Shown: positions 1-12,648 of the stretch, piece after piece | Layout: each line of letters starts with the position of its first letter | Position numbering within the stretch: the first letter of the stretch is position 1 | From: Ooceraea biroi | Taxonomy: Eukaryota; Arthropoda; Insecta; Hymenoptera; Formicidae | Direction: 5' to 3' | Length of the DNA: 64,000 bases | NCBI RefSeq assembly: GCF_003672135.1 | Contig: NC_039511.1 | Coordinates: 13,294,464 to 13,358,463, forward strand | The notes under the pieces: generated by a model | Databases searched by the model: none | Seen by the model: the letters and a program-made list of their open reading frames with translations, nothing else | Told to the model about the DNA's origin: nothing | Made by a program: the position numbers and the translations under genes

Positions 1-3000
1 TATTGTACAGTGCCTGATAAAGGAAGAGAGCTATGACTGCTTATTTTGAATTATGTGCAGACTATCCTAATACGATTACAATAGAGACTACGGGACAGAA
101 ATGGTCAGCATCGGGTTTGAAAATTGAGGTGTTAGAACCGCGACAGCGTTGGAGAATCGTTTACAATGGTCTCCTCCGGAATCAGTGTCGAGGAGACGTA
201 TCCAACGATGACAATGTGGAACATATCCGTTTAAATTTCATGTGAGTAGATATAAGGATGTGAAAGTTATGTCAAAAACGTGCGACTAATCAAATGATTT
301 ATCTTGCCCTTTTCAGTTTTATGGGAAATTCGCGAACATTAGAGTGGCCAAGCGACTGGAGTCCTCATTTGCACGCGGACGCTTTGGCACATGAACCATG
401 GAGGAATCCAGATTGGATGCACAAAATGTAAAATATTGCTTACGTGACGTTACCTTAACATGGACTAGCATTCTGATCTTCGGTGATGCGAGTCTTTCTT
501 TGTTTATATTGCAGCAAATTGATCAATTACAATGGATTTGATCAATGGGGATCTATCATGGGGCAGATCACGTTCAAAGATTCAAATTCGAATGCACTTT
601 ATTTACGCGGACTGTGTCAACGACGTTGGGGTAAACACGAATTCTCTCAATTCCATCGCACTGTTAGCTTCCTTGGGGTGACTACTTACGGAGCAATGTA
701 TTATATTGGTGTGAGCAAGACAAAAAATAGTTTTTCATAGTAAGTTGATAAATATGTACACTCTAACAATATGATAAAATATCGTCGTTGTTCTTTTGTA
801 AAATTCTCCAGATGAACAAAGATTTTGATAGAAAATGCTACTATTTCATTTTTTATATCGTAATTTTGTTAACGTATTTTACCTCTTTGAAGAAAAATCA
901 TAATTACATAGGGAAGCGTATATGATATATTGATGAAACAATAATGGATATTTTTTGAGAAAAATAATGTAATTCAGAAAACAAATTATTAGTATTGAAC
1001 GAAATTCGTTGCAGCATGCAATATGGTCATATTAAGGACAACAGAGGGAAAGTATCTACAATTGATTGGACCGATCTAAAACTGAACGATTTTGAAGAAG
1101 GAGATACTGTTCTCATGAATTACAAAATTGCATTTAAAGGTTTTTAACTTGTAATATTGTATGGTTGCGACATAAGTATTACATATTCTACTTGTACCTT
1201 ATAATCTAATTTATTATTATTTTAGCGGCTGGAAAGCAGTATAACGCTCTTATCAACTATACAGTGGGCGACGCAACGGTTTGCTACAATGGCCAGCCGT
1301 GGTGTTGGACGAATACAACTCGCAATTTGCGTGTGGAATTAAACGACAGTAGGGGTACGTCGGTGATTTTAATCTCACAATAAGTAAAAGAAGACTTATA
1401 TCAAACAATTTTCTAATTTTCAAACTTACTATCTCAGTTATTTATATTTGATTACACTTCTCATTATCTGTAATATCCAAATTTATATAAAAGTTATCTA
1501 TGGAAATCTGTAGGTGTTGGGCTGATGATTATGTGTTGTCCGTACACTTGGTCGAAGCAGGCCAAGTTTCCGGTCCCGAGAATTCAGTATTTGACGCGAC
1601 CTGATACATTCGCGCAAAAAGATAAGTACACCCTGCTCTTCGATGATAAACAGTGTCAAAATGAAAGCGTCGTTGGAGGAAAAGGATATTCCCTTGCGGT
1701 TTTGACATCCGTCGCTGATGATGATGATGTACGTATTTATGATATACCGTTACTTAAAATTCAGGAAGTTATCATGACATTAATTTTACATTTGTTGTAG
1801 TTTATAGTACCTCAGGGCTTCTGTGTGACACGTCTCGCTTTAGAGCGACAGTTGCGGCATTACAAACAATTAGAAGAATTAATCGCCGACATAGTAGATA
1901 TTAGCTGCTGCAAAAAGAAGGAAGATCTTAAAACTTATTGTCAAAAGTACGTCTAATTCTTGAAAGTGCACCTGGAAGTGCACTGCAGGTGAAAATGAGT
2001 CAATTTCTGTTTCTTTTTTAGGGCGGTAGATATTATTCAGGAGACACCTGTCGAGGGAGAGATTAGAAAAGCGATACTAGAGGATCTGGACAAATTGGAA
2101 TCCATAAATAAAAATAGTATACGCGTACTATATGCCGTAAGGTCTAGCGCTGTTGGAGAAGATAGTGAAGACACTTCGGCCGCCGGTCAAAACTCGACGT
2201 TCCTGGGCGTGAGCGACGCAGATGACGTTATCAAGAGTGTTGCTAAATGCTGGGCAAGCCTATTCTCATATCAAAGTGTTCAATATAGGTAATTTACTCT
2301 TCCCTATTTTCTGTGCTTGCCTCGATTAACGTATTTGCTAATAACATTATATTTAGTACAACGAATTTTATCTGACGATAATTATGTAGACGACAAAATG
2401 GATTACCCATAAAAGCGTCTATGGGCGTGTGCATTCAGCGAATGGTCGATGCGGATGCAGCCGGAGTCATGTTTACCAGACACCCCATGACTGGAGATCC
2501 ATCCAGCATTCTTATCACATCAAATTACGGTTTGGGAGAGGTACGGCCAATAGATATGGGAAATGTCGTTGCAGTATAATTCTTCATTACGTGTATCTCA
2601 GATCTTCAATTATGATTTATATAATGCTATAAATCAATGATATGAATTATTTTGTGTATTATTTCTTTTTATAGACGGTTGTATCAGGGACGGTCGAGCC
2701 TGATACTTTGACAGTTCACAGAAAGTGGGACAACACTCTGACCATGGGCACTTCAGTGCTGGGAAATAAAGGACAGAAAGTATCGATGAGCGGCGATGGT
2801 GTGGTTACCAGCAATACAAGTGAACAAGAAACCAGCAGAATTTCGATATCTGACGAGACTGCACTGCGACTAGCTAAAATAGGATTGTGCCTGGAATCGA
2901 TTTTCGGATCTGCTCGGGATGTTGAATGGGCGGTGGTCGGTGACGCGATCTTCCTGCTGCAAGCCCGGCCCATTACAACTATAAATGCGTGGACAGATTT

Positions 3001-5302
3001 TGAGCTGATGCACGAGTTAGATAGCGGTGTGCCATGCGACGTTGATCTCATGAGCTTTGCCAACGTCGAGGAAGTTCTCCCTCAGCCTGTTACGCCTTTG
3101 ACCATCTCTACTATCATAAACATACTGAATTTGTCGATGGGTTCGAAATTCGACGTGCACGATAACCATTATCTCGTCACGGTCGGCATGAGATGCGCGA
3201 TAAACTACTCTGACGTAAGTACTCAGATTTGCATTCATTGTTGCACCTATAAGGATGGATAAGTGAATCGGTAAATATTTCAGTCAACTTTGCGAGATGC
3301 CGATACTGAAGTCACGATGGCGAATAGAATGATAGATATAGCTATTTGCGGGCGTGTAGTAACGACGCCCGAGGTACACGAAATGGCGATAAAAAAATTC
3401 GGTACCGTAAGCAAGTGGCGGAGGGTATACCTGTTATTCGATACTCTTAGAACGGCGTGGAAGAATGACATGGTGATAAAAGCAGTGACCGATTTATTTA
3501 AAGAGTACACTCTGAACGCTGATGAATTTGATACACCTCGTAATTTATATAATGCTATAAATCAAAAATATAAAGAAATTTTCCAAGTAAGTCAGAACAA
3601 GTTTCCTTATATCTTCAAATTAAAATGACCATCTTTTTATTATAAATTTAGTTCTTTGAACTATGGAATGAATGATACAACTATGCCAGTGTTAAAATGC
3701 TAAAGATATCAAAAAATTAAAATTAAATGGTAAAATAACAAAAATTAAATAATAAAGATATTAAAAAAATTAAAAACGGAATTTACATATTTCAGATAGG
3801 AAGGTATCATAACTTGACATCTCTCGTAAGCGTCACTTATCAAATGACAGCAATGTCACTTTTAACGAAGGGAAGCGATGAATTTACATCCGATCATCAC
3901 GCGGACATCGCTGTTCTATTGAGCTCCTGCACCAATGTTATTAGCACTGAAGTACCAATAGCTCTCGGCAAAATAGCAGCGTGCATCAGGAAGAGCGGCA
4001 AGGCAGAAGAATTTAGCAAAGTCAAACCCGCGGAAGCAGCGGATTGGTTAAAATTGAACTGTCCTGCTGCTGCGGAAAAATTGCAGACCTTCTTCGAAGT
4101 GCATGGTCACAGATGCATTCAAGAACTTGATTTTTATGCGGAACCTTGGGGATTGAAACCCGATAGTATCATTAGTACAATTCAAGTATGAGCTACTCAA
4201 AATATGTATAAAACAACGTAGAGAACGTAAGAAATATTTTAATAATTTGCATATTGTATTATTTTCAGGCACTAGCGGTATCCCTCCAGGAGACTTATGT
4301 AAGCAAACCGCTTAACGTAGAGACAACCATAGCGTCCCTGAGGACGCCTATATCACCGTCGACCAAGTGGCTTTTACGAAAATTGATACCTCGTTGTCGA
4401 AAAGCCGTCACGTATAGAGAAAAGACAAAAAGTATTATAACTCATACGATACACATATTAAGACTAGCTTACAAACGGCTTGGATCATTAATGGTTGCGG
4501 ACGGTTACATACCCGATGAAAATCTCATATTCTTCTTGACGCATTATGAGATCGGGCAAATCTTGAACAATCACAATCCGTTGCTCATACGAAAGTGAGT
4601 CTGAAAAGTACTTCTTCGTTATGTTTATTGTAATACGTATTTAAAATCTCGTTTACATTTTTTAAATCTCACAGAGCGTTACGTAGAAAGAAGATCCATC
4701 AGCAAGTAGCGACACACGAGTACGCGGAATTCAATATGGGCATGCCTGTACCAATACAGGTTTGTTACTGCAATATTTTTTTATCATATTCTTCAATTTA
4801 CGACGTGTACTTTTTATTTTATAGAAGACATTGGACGTTCAAGCCAACGAAGGATCCACCAAGGTCGAAGGTACTTCGGTTTGCGGAGGTTCTGTGCTGG
4901 GTAGAGCGTGCGTAATAACGAATTTAGCCGATGCAAACTGCATACAGCACGGTGACATTCTAATCACGCATTGCACCGATATCGGTTGGAGCCCATACTT
5001 TCCCTTATTGGGAGGAATCGTGACTGAATTGGGCGGTATTATAAGCCACGGCGCCGTTGTTGCAAGGGAATACGGCCTGCCTTGTATCGTCAATGCTAAA
5101 GCCGCGACACAAGCTTTTCAAACGGGTAATTCGAACCATACTTCTAGCATCTCGCACTGTATAAGATAAGCTGTATGATTTGTAATCTCTTTTTATTCTC
5201 ATCAATTTCAATTTGCGATAATGCGATGTCTTTTCTGTTTTAGGGGACACTGTGTTGTTAGCTGCAGACGTCGGTGTATTGCAGTTGATTGAGAAAGCCT
5301 AA
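1..5302 (+). CDS. Rifampicin-phosphotransferase/PEP-synthase-like dikinase (3' part; 5' end outside window)
   Basis: Exons read at <1-241, 317-427, 515-~710, ~1014-1139, 1226-1354, 1514-1728, 1801-1946, 2022-2288, 2390-2540, 2675-3214, 3284-3586, 3796-4185, 4269-4594, 4675-4759, 4825-5125 and 5244-5302 (TAA). The 515 exon to 1014 exon junction is not resolved in frame. Exons up to about 1600 read like the lipocalin-like barrel of CrtC/tocopherol-cyclase relatives (RGLCQRRWG near 620-650). Then comes a PPDK-type ATP-grasp: GGKGYSLAVL, VRSSAVGEDSEDTS, YGLGE-TVVSGTVEPDT and LLQARPIT. The last domain is the swivelling phosphohistidine domain, GGIISHGAVVAREYGLP, with the catalytic His codon at 5047-5049. 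The protein stops about 65 residues later, so the PEP/pyruvate-binding TIM barrel of true PEP synthase is absent. That order matches rifampicin phosphotransferase. Family known; substrate unknown. An AATAAA lies at 5457-5462. Confidence 0.85.
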
Positions 5303-5456
5303 TCGATCAACGATGTAAAACAAATCATGGTTATTGCATCCCGGTTGCATCAAGTATACCTCAGCAATAGTACAAAGCTCTTTGATTTTACTTATCCCAA
5401 AGAGAGAAGTATCATCTTGAGAATTATTTCTATAATTCATACAAATATCCATAAAA

Positions 5457-5462
5457 AATAAA
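5457..5462 (+). terminator. Poly(A) signal of the dikinase-like gene
   Basis: AATAAA lies 155 bases after the TAA at 5300-5302, before the convergent Sec5 gene. The 5303-5659 stretch otherwise holds only the facing 3' UTRs. Confidence 0.55.
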
Positions 5463-5659
5463 GTACAAATTAGAAAACTTATCTTACAACAGACATCGAC
5501 CCAAGTCCCAAATCTATTATTACAGATTTATTTTATTTTCATCGAGTCCCAAATCTATTTTGCGTAAGTCTATTGTATGATGAACATTGTGTGTATGTGT
5601 GTGAATAATAGTTACAGCATATCTGTGTTATTTTGTTACGATACTTTGGTCATTATATA

Positions 5660-8600
5660 TTATACAGTGGTAACACGCTCGGGGTCCGCCGTCAGATAAC
5701 GAATATTTCCCGTGCTGTCACTGGCCAGACACGACAATTGCAGTCGCATGCATGTCGTGACTTTCGACAGAAGAGCGTCTATCCGTGAGCGATCTTCCTT
5801 GTTCACAGGCTGAGGTATCGCGTCTAGGGCCTCTTCGAAGAAACTCCTATTTGCGAGATCGGCATTTATACTTTGATTAGATTCAATCTCCAGGTTTTTG
5901 TCAAATAAAATATTTCTCATTCTTGATATAGAATTTATTTTTACCTGGCTCTACTCGTGCTATAGGCCTGTAGGGCGTTTCTCAAGAGTATTATGTCCGT
6001 TCGGGCTTGAATAATCCCAGCCGGACGAAACTGCGTTACGCATGACATCAGTCGTGCGAGTTCCTCCGCTATAGTCTCTATTATGTGCGACAGAATCCGC
6101 TGTAATAACGCTGGCGCGACTCGACGCACCTAGAGAGAAAAATATATTGTAAGTGCACGAGTTACATCCTGAATCTCTTTACTTGACGATGACTTTGTTA
6201 CCTCTGCGTGCACCGCGATCAGATTCGCTAATATCTCTTGGGCATACGGCTTCAGGTGAGTTGGCTCAGAATCAAAGTCCCACTCCAAACCGCCCAGATA
6301 CATGCTGGGCTCGATCGTGCCAACTAGCGGGTCGCAACGGCGTTCCAGATACGCGTCCAGGACCGCACTATCCAACGTCTCCAATTGCGTCCAATCGGAG
6401 TTCCATCCGACTGCGCTGGACAGCTCCGGATAGCCTTGAGCTTTCAGAATGTCTCCGATTCTTGGTAAAACGATATTTAGCGTGTATCGTATATTACTTA
6501 ACGAGATTAAGAGACATTGCTCCCACGTCTGGTAAGAAATTTACAGATGTTTTATAGTACATGAAAAAATAGATATCCACATTTTTGTAAATGCATGTAT
6601 CGTAGTACGTCGAGTCCGCTACTTACCGGTCCTTGATGCTTAACCGTTTGACTCTTATAGCCAGCGGGCGAACCGACCAATTGTGAGACCGATGTCTCGT
6701 CATTGTCCATGGCTTCTTCGCAACCACTAAATGCCAATTGTTGTAGACATCGCGTGAATGATGTGAATAATGTCTTGATGGTACTATGATAGAGATTATG
6801 ATGCGTTGGATCATTGAATAAGGGTCCTTCTCTTGGACCGCAAGCAACTACCGTTTCGCGTGCGTGCTTCGATATTTCCAAGACTATTTCCTCAAAGAGA
6901 TATGGCTGTTTGGCACAAAAGGATTATATATATCTTACAATGTAATAAATTTGCAATGATGAATTTACTGAAATTTCAAGTTTTATGTACCAGTTTGGTC
7001 ACACCACCATTCTCGTTTAAGTACTCTATCTGCCATGTCTCCTTTCGGCTCAGAGCTGCTATATCGTCCGCTCCTTGTTTGAAGAGAGCAACCAAACACT
7101 GTATCCTATATTACACAAAGTCTTAAGGTATGCGTAACGAAGAATCTAGTCTCAATACTTTGAATTATAACTCCATACCTTAACTCCAATATAAACGATC
7201 CGAAAATATCGAGAGCTTCGCTAGGTAAATCCAGATGTATCAGAGATGCGTACATTTGTCTAACGCAACGTAAGATATGTAAGAGCCAAGTTGCTTCTAC
7301 ATCATGACTGCATGTGTTTTTCATGGCCTCCATAGCGTGTTGCATGCTCGACAAAACTAAGCTCTACAATGAACAATAACATATCTCAAAACAGAAATAT
7401 TAAATTGGAATCAAGTAATATAATTTCCTTTTATACCATTATAAGTAACAGATTTAGATATTAATATACATACTTTAAAGTGACTTTGCTTTTCCGTATC
7501 TACTGCCACGTGTAACTGTCCTGTAAAATAACTCTGTCCTAATCTCCACAAATCTGGCAATTGTTCGACCACGATATCACAAATTGCTTCAACGCACGAG
7601 ATTTGCGACGGTATATTATTTCCATCGTTCTTCTGCGAGCGTAAATACTTCATATTTATCGATGTATTCTTGGCATAAATTTTATTGGCATCCTCACAAT
7701 TAACTTTACTTATATCCAAATGTTCACGTACAGCATTGAAAACACTTTTTTCTAAATAATTGGCGTGTGAAACTGAAATAAACAGCTTTATGTTATTTTT
7801 TGTTCTAAAGAATGATAAATAAATATTATGTAATTTATGCGTAAGCGTAATCACACGTAGAATATAATAATAACAATATTAATATTTTAAGACTTTACCA
7901 ACCGCTCGAATTAGATCTAAGTGCTAGGTATCATACATTTTTTGCGAGTCGTACTCAATAAAATGTTTCGGATTGTTTAGCAAAATTCAAACGGATTTTC
8001 CAATCAACCTAATATATCTACTCTGAATATACCTATTGCATCCCATGCTGGATCACCTTCGGCATCGAGATTGACAAGATTTCTGATGATCTTTTTACGC
8101 TCCTCCAAGCTAAACGGCATCTCCTCTAATTTTTTCTGTAACAGTACTTTAAAATGTGCAATTCTGTTTTCGATTTCCTCCAGCACTTTCCTAAAAACTT
8201 CCACTTCTGTATTCTTGAACAAATTTTTGACTCTGGCATAATCGTTAATCACGAGATCATAATTGCCGCGCTTTATGTTTTTCTCGATATTTATCGGCAT
8301 ACAAAAGAGAAATTTGTAACGTTGCATAACAGCTAGCGCGTTACGAGTGGCATCAGCTCTGTCTCTTCTTGCTAGTACATCGTCGAATAACTTATTAGCT
8401 TCCGACATAGACTGCTTAATAGCTCCCTCCAATTTTTCCGTAGGATCGTTTCCATAACTTTTCATGTCTGCTTCGAACTGATCTTTCAACGACATTATTG
8501 TATCAAGTTGCTCCATTACTGCTCCCACATTAGCCTATTTCATGTTCAATCTTGATTATATAAATTGCAACATACAACAAAATTCCCAAAAACATTTATT

Positions 8601-9973
8601 GACATGAATATTTAATATTTATTTTTACTCGCCTTTAGAAATGATAGCTGTCCTTCCTTTTGCGAATTGACTTTCCTTCTCAGATAAGCCAAACCGGCTT
8701 TCAAGTCTTCTAAAGTTGTGGCATGATGGTGTTGCAATAAAAACCATCCTGGATGAAACTTCTCGCTTGTGAGATCGCCGCTCCCATCTCCGAAAAGGTC
8801 GATCAACTCATCCTCGGGAAATTTTTTACTTTCAGATGAAAACATGAGTTCGATTATTGTGAAATATGGTTGCTGAAGCTTATTAGCAGGTTACAACTTG
8901 AATATTTACTCGTTCCCTTCTACGCTAAGCCCCAAAGGATCTTCCTGTTGATAGTTTGTAGGTGACAGAGCTCTTCTACCCCAACCCAAACTCTCCATAG
9001 GAGCTTCCTCTACCCATACCGCCGACTCCTTCATGGGGCCTATGGTCTCGTGATAACCACGAAACTGTACTGTCGAGGTTCCTTGTCCTCCACTCCGTGT
9101 CGTCACTATTATGTCGCCACGACCCTTGCAAGGTCCCGATCTTGCTATTATTTTGTTCGACGATTTCCATTCGGCCGAAAGTAGACAATCGCACCCACAT
9201 ATTGTCAATCCTGCAAAATAGTTATGTAATAAATATTATATTAAATATATATTATATTATATTATATTACAAGTTATATCGTATATGTATTGGATTGACT
9301 AGAAAATCCATGCAGATTTTTTAAACAAAATTTATTAATTCTTAATATGAAGTTTTACCTTTTGCGTTTTTTGCGTTTGAATTTTGCTAAAAAAATCTAC
9401 ATGGACTTTCTGGTCAGCTCATAAATCTTAAATTAATATTAATTTCTTACTGCCATGTTATTAAATTTTTGAAATATTAATAGTAAAACATATATTTATA
9501 TATATATATATATATTTATAAATGCTTTTTGTAATTAATAATAGAATAAAAAGATCAATAACAGTTTAGATCATAGATAATCGTGATAAATTATAAATCT
9601 ATCGCACAAAACATTCTTTTTCAACTCTTTGTAACTCTTGTAGCTTGTAGCTTTAAAGTCAATAACTGCAGGCAGGAAAATATCTCTCAAAAAAATGTAG
9701 AAAAAAATTTATTTCAATTTACGCAAGTTGGCAAGACACCAGATTACATAAATAAATTTTTTGAATAACACAGTTGATCGTTCTATCGTTAATTCAAATT
9801 CTGGAGATCTTTGTGATAATGCATTGTATTTTTCATAGAAGTTAGCTTGACAAGTGGTACTAACCTATGAGATCTTGAGCTTTGACTCCTAAAAATTCAC
9901 CCCGCACTATCACCCGAGTGCCCGGTGGGCCTTCCTTGGGTGATATCCCGGTAACTACGGGTGGAGGACCCAT
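5660..9973 (-). CDS. Sec5: Exocyst complex component 2 (Sec5)
   Basis: Eleven exons on the minus strand, 5' to 3': 9973-9865 (ATG at 9971-9973), 9210-8910, 8828-8633, 8534-8033, 7772-7474, 7363-7179, 7105-6991, 6905-6627, 6528-6202, 6129-5945 and 5846-5660 (TAA). The joined length is 2685 nt, 894 aa, the size expected for insect Sec5. The N-terminus is an IPT/TIG immunoglobulin-like domain (MGPPPVVTGISPKEGPPGTR, then GLTICGCDCLLSAEWKSS), which in mammals binds active Ral. It is followed by FPEDELIDLF, FHPGWFLL and an all-alpha exocyst rod. Sec5 belongs to the octameric exocyst that tethers secretory vesicles to the plasma membrane. The third intron appears to use a GC donor (see findings). 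The gene is divergent from the TECPR1-like gene and convergent with the dikinase gene. Confidence 0.93.
9290..9421. mobile_element. Short mariner-type MITE in Sec5 intron 1
   Basis: A 132-bp element flanked by TA on both sides (9288-9289 and 9422-9423). Its ends form imperfect inverted repeats of about 30 bp: GACTAGAAAATCCATGCAGA on the left against ATCTACATGGACTTTCTGGT on the right. The middle has no coding potential. It resembles the internal part of the relic at 11895. Confidence 0.6.
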
Positions 9974-10838
9974 TTTACGTGTTCTAAATTATAAAAGCAT
10001 TTATCGACGTCGTCGATCTTAAACCGCACTGACACGAGGATTATCATGAATTATCGGACAGGTTAGTATTTCAAATACCCGCACACTTGACACTTGGAAA
10101 CTTTGACTACATACCTATGGACTGCTAACGTTGCCACTTAGGTAATGTAAAAGACGCGATCCAAGATCTCAGCGCACCCACGTCCCAACGGCCAAGCCAA
10201 GAACTAATAGTCGTACATATACCTTTGACCGAAGCATTTGTTCTGTGGTTTCATGACGCACGTGAGGTGTTATAAGTGACAAATTCTAAGGGAAAACAAA
10301 ATGGTTCGTTATTGTTGTATCAAATCATGTACAATCACACGATACAAAGCCAAAACAGGAATACAAAAATCGTCTCGAAATAAAGAATTCACACTTGGTT
10401 CCTTAAATTCTCTGCGATTATCGGTCCGCAATTCCGATGGTTGATGATGCACGGATCCTTGAATCTGGAAGGTTTCTCCTTACTTACTTACGAACGGACG
10501 TCGATTAATCATTGAGGTCATACCTCATACAATAACGAGCACTACAGAAAAAATATTTAATATTTATAGAATAGAAAATAAAACACGCATTTCAAAGAAT
10601 GACTTTGCACGTAATAAGAAATATAAATGTCCAAAATCTTTTTACCAATTTTGACGCGCACGTATTAGATAATGATTTATTAGAAAATCACAAACATAAA
10701 ATGATAAAAACAATAATAGAGTTTTATTTAAAAATAAAGTTATATTGGTTTGGCAAAGAATTGACACGTAACTTACATGTAAAATATGTCCGTAAAGATT
10801 TTACAAAACTAATTTTGTTCAAAGGGCAGTAAGTGTAA
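9974..10838. promoter_or_regulatory. Upstream region of Sec5
   Basis: This stretch follows the Sec5 start codon on the minus strand and is expected to hold its 5' UTR and promoter. Nothing in it reads as a conserved protein or RNA. The ORF at 10599-10832 is AT-rich and lacks recognisable homology, so I do not call it. Confidence 0.4.
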
Positions 10839-11068
10839 TCTATATATATATAAGCCAACTACCACTCACTGACTCATCAACGTGCAGCCCGAACCACTGC
10901 ATCTATCGACTTGAAATTTTAAGGGTATATTCCTACTAGTACGTAGGTGCTCACTAAGGGTGGGTTTTCCGAAATTCCACCCCTAACGGGTGAGAAGGGG
11001 TAAAATGTGTTTTTATTTAATTCTACACATAATATCGCGAGCGAAGCCCGCGCGACGGGGGATGCTAG
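10839..11068 (+). mobile_element. Non-autonomous Helitron (230 bp)
   Basis: The element begins TCTATATATATA directly after an A and ends in CTAG directly before a T. These are the Helitron end rules of A|TC...CTRR|T insertion with no target duplication. Just before the 3' end lies a GC-rich stem (GCGAGCGAAGCCCGCGCG), as Helitrons require. There is no Rep/helicase coding sequence, so it depends on a helper in trans. Confidence 0.75.
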
Positions 11069-11545
11069 TGTATAATAAAACTGATTTCTAGTCTCTTAAG
11101 ATTACGTTTTTATTTTCTTAATTTTTTTTTTTCAAGTATACTTTATTGTACCACATTCTCATGTACCTAATACTTTATTGTAAGTAAGAAAAGAATTTGA
11201 AGTTATTTTGCAATTTAACATGAAAAGTGTAACAATTTTACTGTTCAAAAAGCATTTAAAAATTCATATTAATACAATGACCATGAATATTTTGTTTTAT
11301 ATTGTAGTATAAGAGAATGTGAATATTATATTCTTAAAACAATGTTCACGAAATATATGATTATTAGTTCTTGGTTTGGCCGTTGGTACCTGGTGGCGCT
11401 GAGATCTTGGATCGCACAATGGCTGCCCATTAGCAGTCCATAGGTATATAGTCAAAGCTTGGAAATAAACCACGATAGCCGTGCAGTATACACGTAATAC
11501 ATGAATGTAAGCAAACAGAAGCATCATTTACGATTTGTCACATTT

Positions 11546-11604
11546 TGAGATAGAGAAAGAAAGAAATGGAGAAAGGGAGAGAGGGAAAGAGACAGAAAAG
11601 AAGT
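11546..11604 (+). repeat. Purine-rich tract
   Basis: A run of almost only A and G (GAGATAGAGAAAGAAAGAAA and on) in the spacer between Sec5 and the TECPR1-like gene. It is low complexity, with no further feature. Confidence 0.6.
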
Positions 11605-11894
11605 CAAACTCCGGTCTTGATACGTCCAACATCGACGAGATACTTTTAAAGACTGATTGTGAAACTGTCAGCTATATGGGATCTGGTGAAGGCCAGAAAT
11701 AAGCGAAGAACTTGGCATTATCGATCGATACTGCATTTGGTTGTACTGAAGCTGACTGTAGATTTGACCGAATTGCAAGACTTTTAAGTAGGGTGCTAGA
11801 TTTCAAAATTATTATGTCTACATGAATTGTTTGCGTATTGTTCATATAATTACACGGACTCTTTTCATGTAAACTATGTAAACTGTGTAACCTA

Positions 11895-12010
11895 TTGGGC
11901 TGACCGAAAATTCGTGCGGATTTCTTTTTTGGCAAAATTTAAACTTTGTATTAATTCTTGATACAAAGTTTTGCGTTTGAATTTTTATTAAATTTAGCGT
12001 GTTCTCTAGC
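11895..12010. mobile_element. Truncated mariner relic
   Basis: The left end is TTGGGCTGACCGAAAATTCG preceded by a TA, a typical mariner terminal repeat. The next ~90 bases share the TTTGTATTAATTCTTGATA...GTTTTGCGTTTGAATTTT block with the MITE at 9290. No matching right-hand repeat is visible, so the right edge is approximate and the copy looks broken. Confidence 0.5.
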
Positions 12011-12648
12011 TGGAAAACGCCCACTAGAATACCATCCTAAACTTCCGTTTGTTTACGCATAAAGTGCGATGGCGTTACTATCGCAGCTGTCGCGTGTCAT
12101 CTTTGCCCGAGAGTTTCTTTTCTTTTGCTCTCGCGTAGTCCAGTCTTCTTTTGACATTTACCAGATGCTGGCTGTCAATTCGAGTAGTCTATTTCTGACA
12201 TGTCTAGTGCTGATCTACATATGTATTTATTGTAGATCTTTTAGATAATAATATTTCGCTATTTCCAATTATATAGAATTTATTAATACAGCAAAAAAAA
12301 TTGGAGTGTATATGTATAATATACAAATTCAACGAGAAAATACTGCTAGGAAGAGATAATCGAGGTTTCGTGGAGTGATTAATGTCTTATTAAATGTCAA
12401 TATACACACACATGATAAAGCTGCACCTTTATCCAATGTAAAGATTGATAAAACGTTTTAAAGTAATAGTTAAGTAATAGTCAAGCAGAGAAGATTGGTA
12501 TGTATCTCTTATGAGATGAAATCTGCATGCAACATTATTGGGCGTATCGATAAAAACTATTTTATTGTATAGATTGTAGCTTAAGGAAGCATGTACCTGA
12601 CAGAATTGTTGTTTACAGATTCATTTATGAAGCTATATTGAATTTAAT
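12011..12648 (+). promoter_or_regulatory. Upstream region of the TECPR1-like gene
   Basis: About 640 bases separate the mariner relic from the ATG at 12649. It should contain the 5' UTR and promoter, but I see no distinct motif and no coding exon. Confidence 0.35.

Noticed and set aside
5847..5944. Sec5 ORF stopping after STSRAR, or a 23-base intron
   Set aside because: A 98-base intron with acceptor AAATAG at 5850-5847 joins to SFFEEALDAIPQPV and restores the expected C-terminus.
7773..8032. Possible extra Sec5 exon with an in-frame TAG, suggesting a broken gene
   Set aside because: Splicing directly from GCAATAG|GTATAT to TTCAG|TTTCAC gives WDAIVSHANYLEKSVF in frame, so the stop lies inside an intron.
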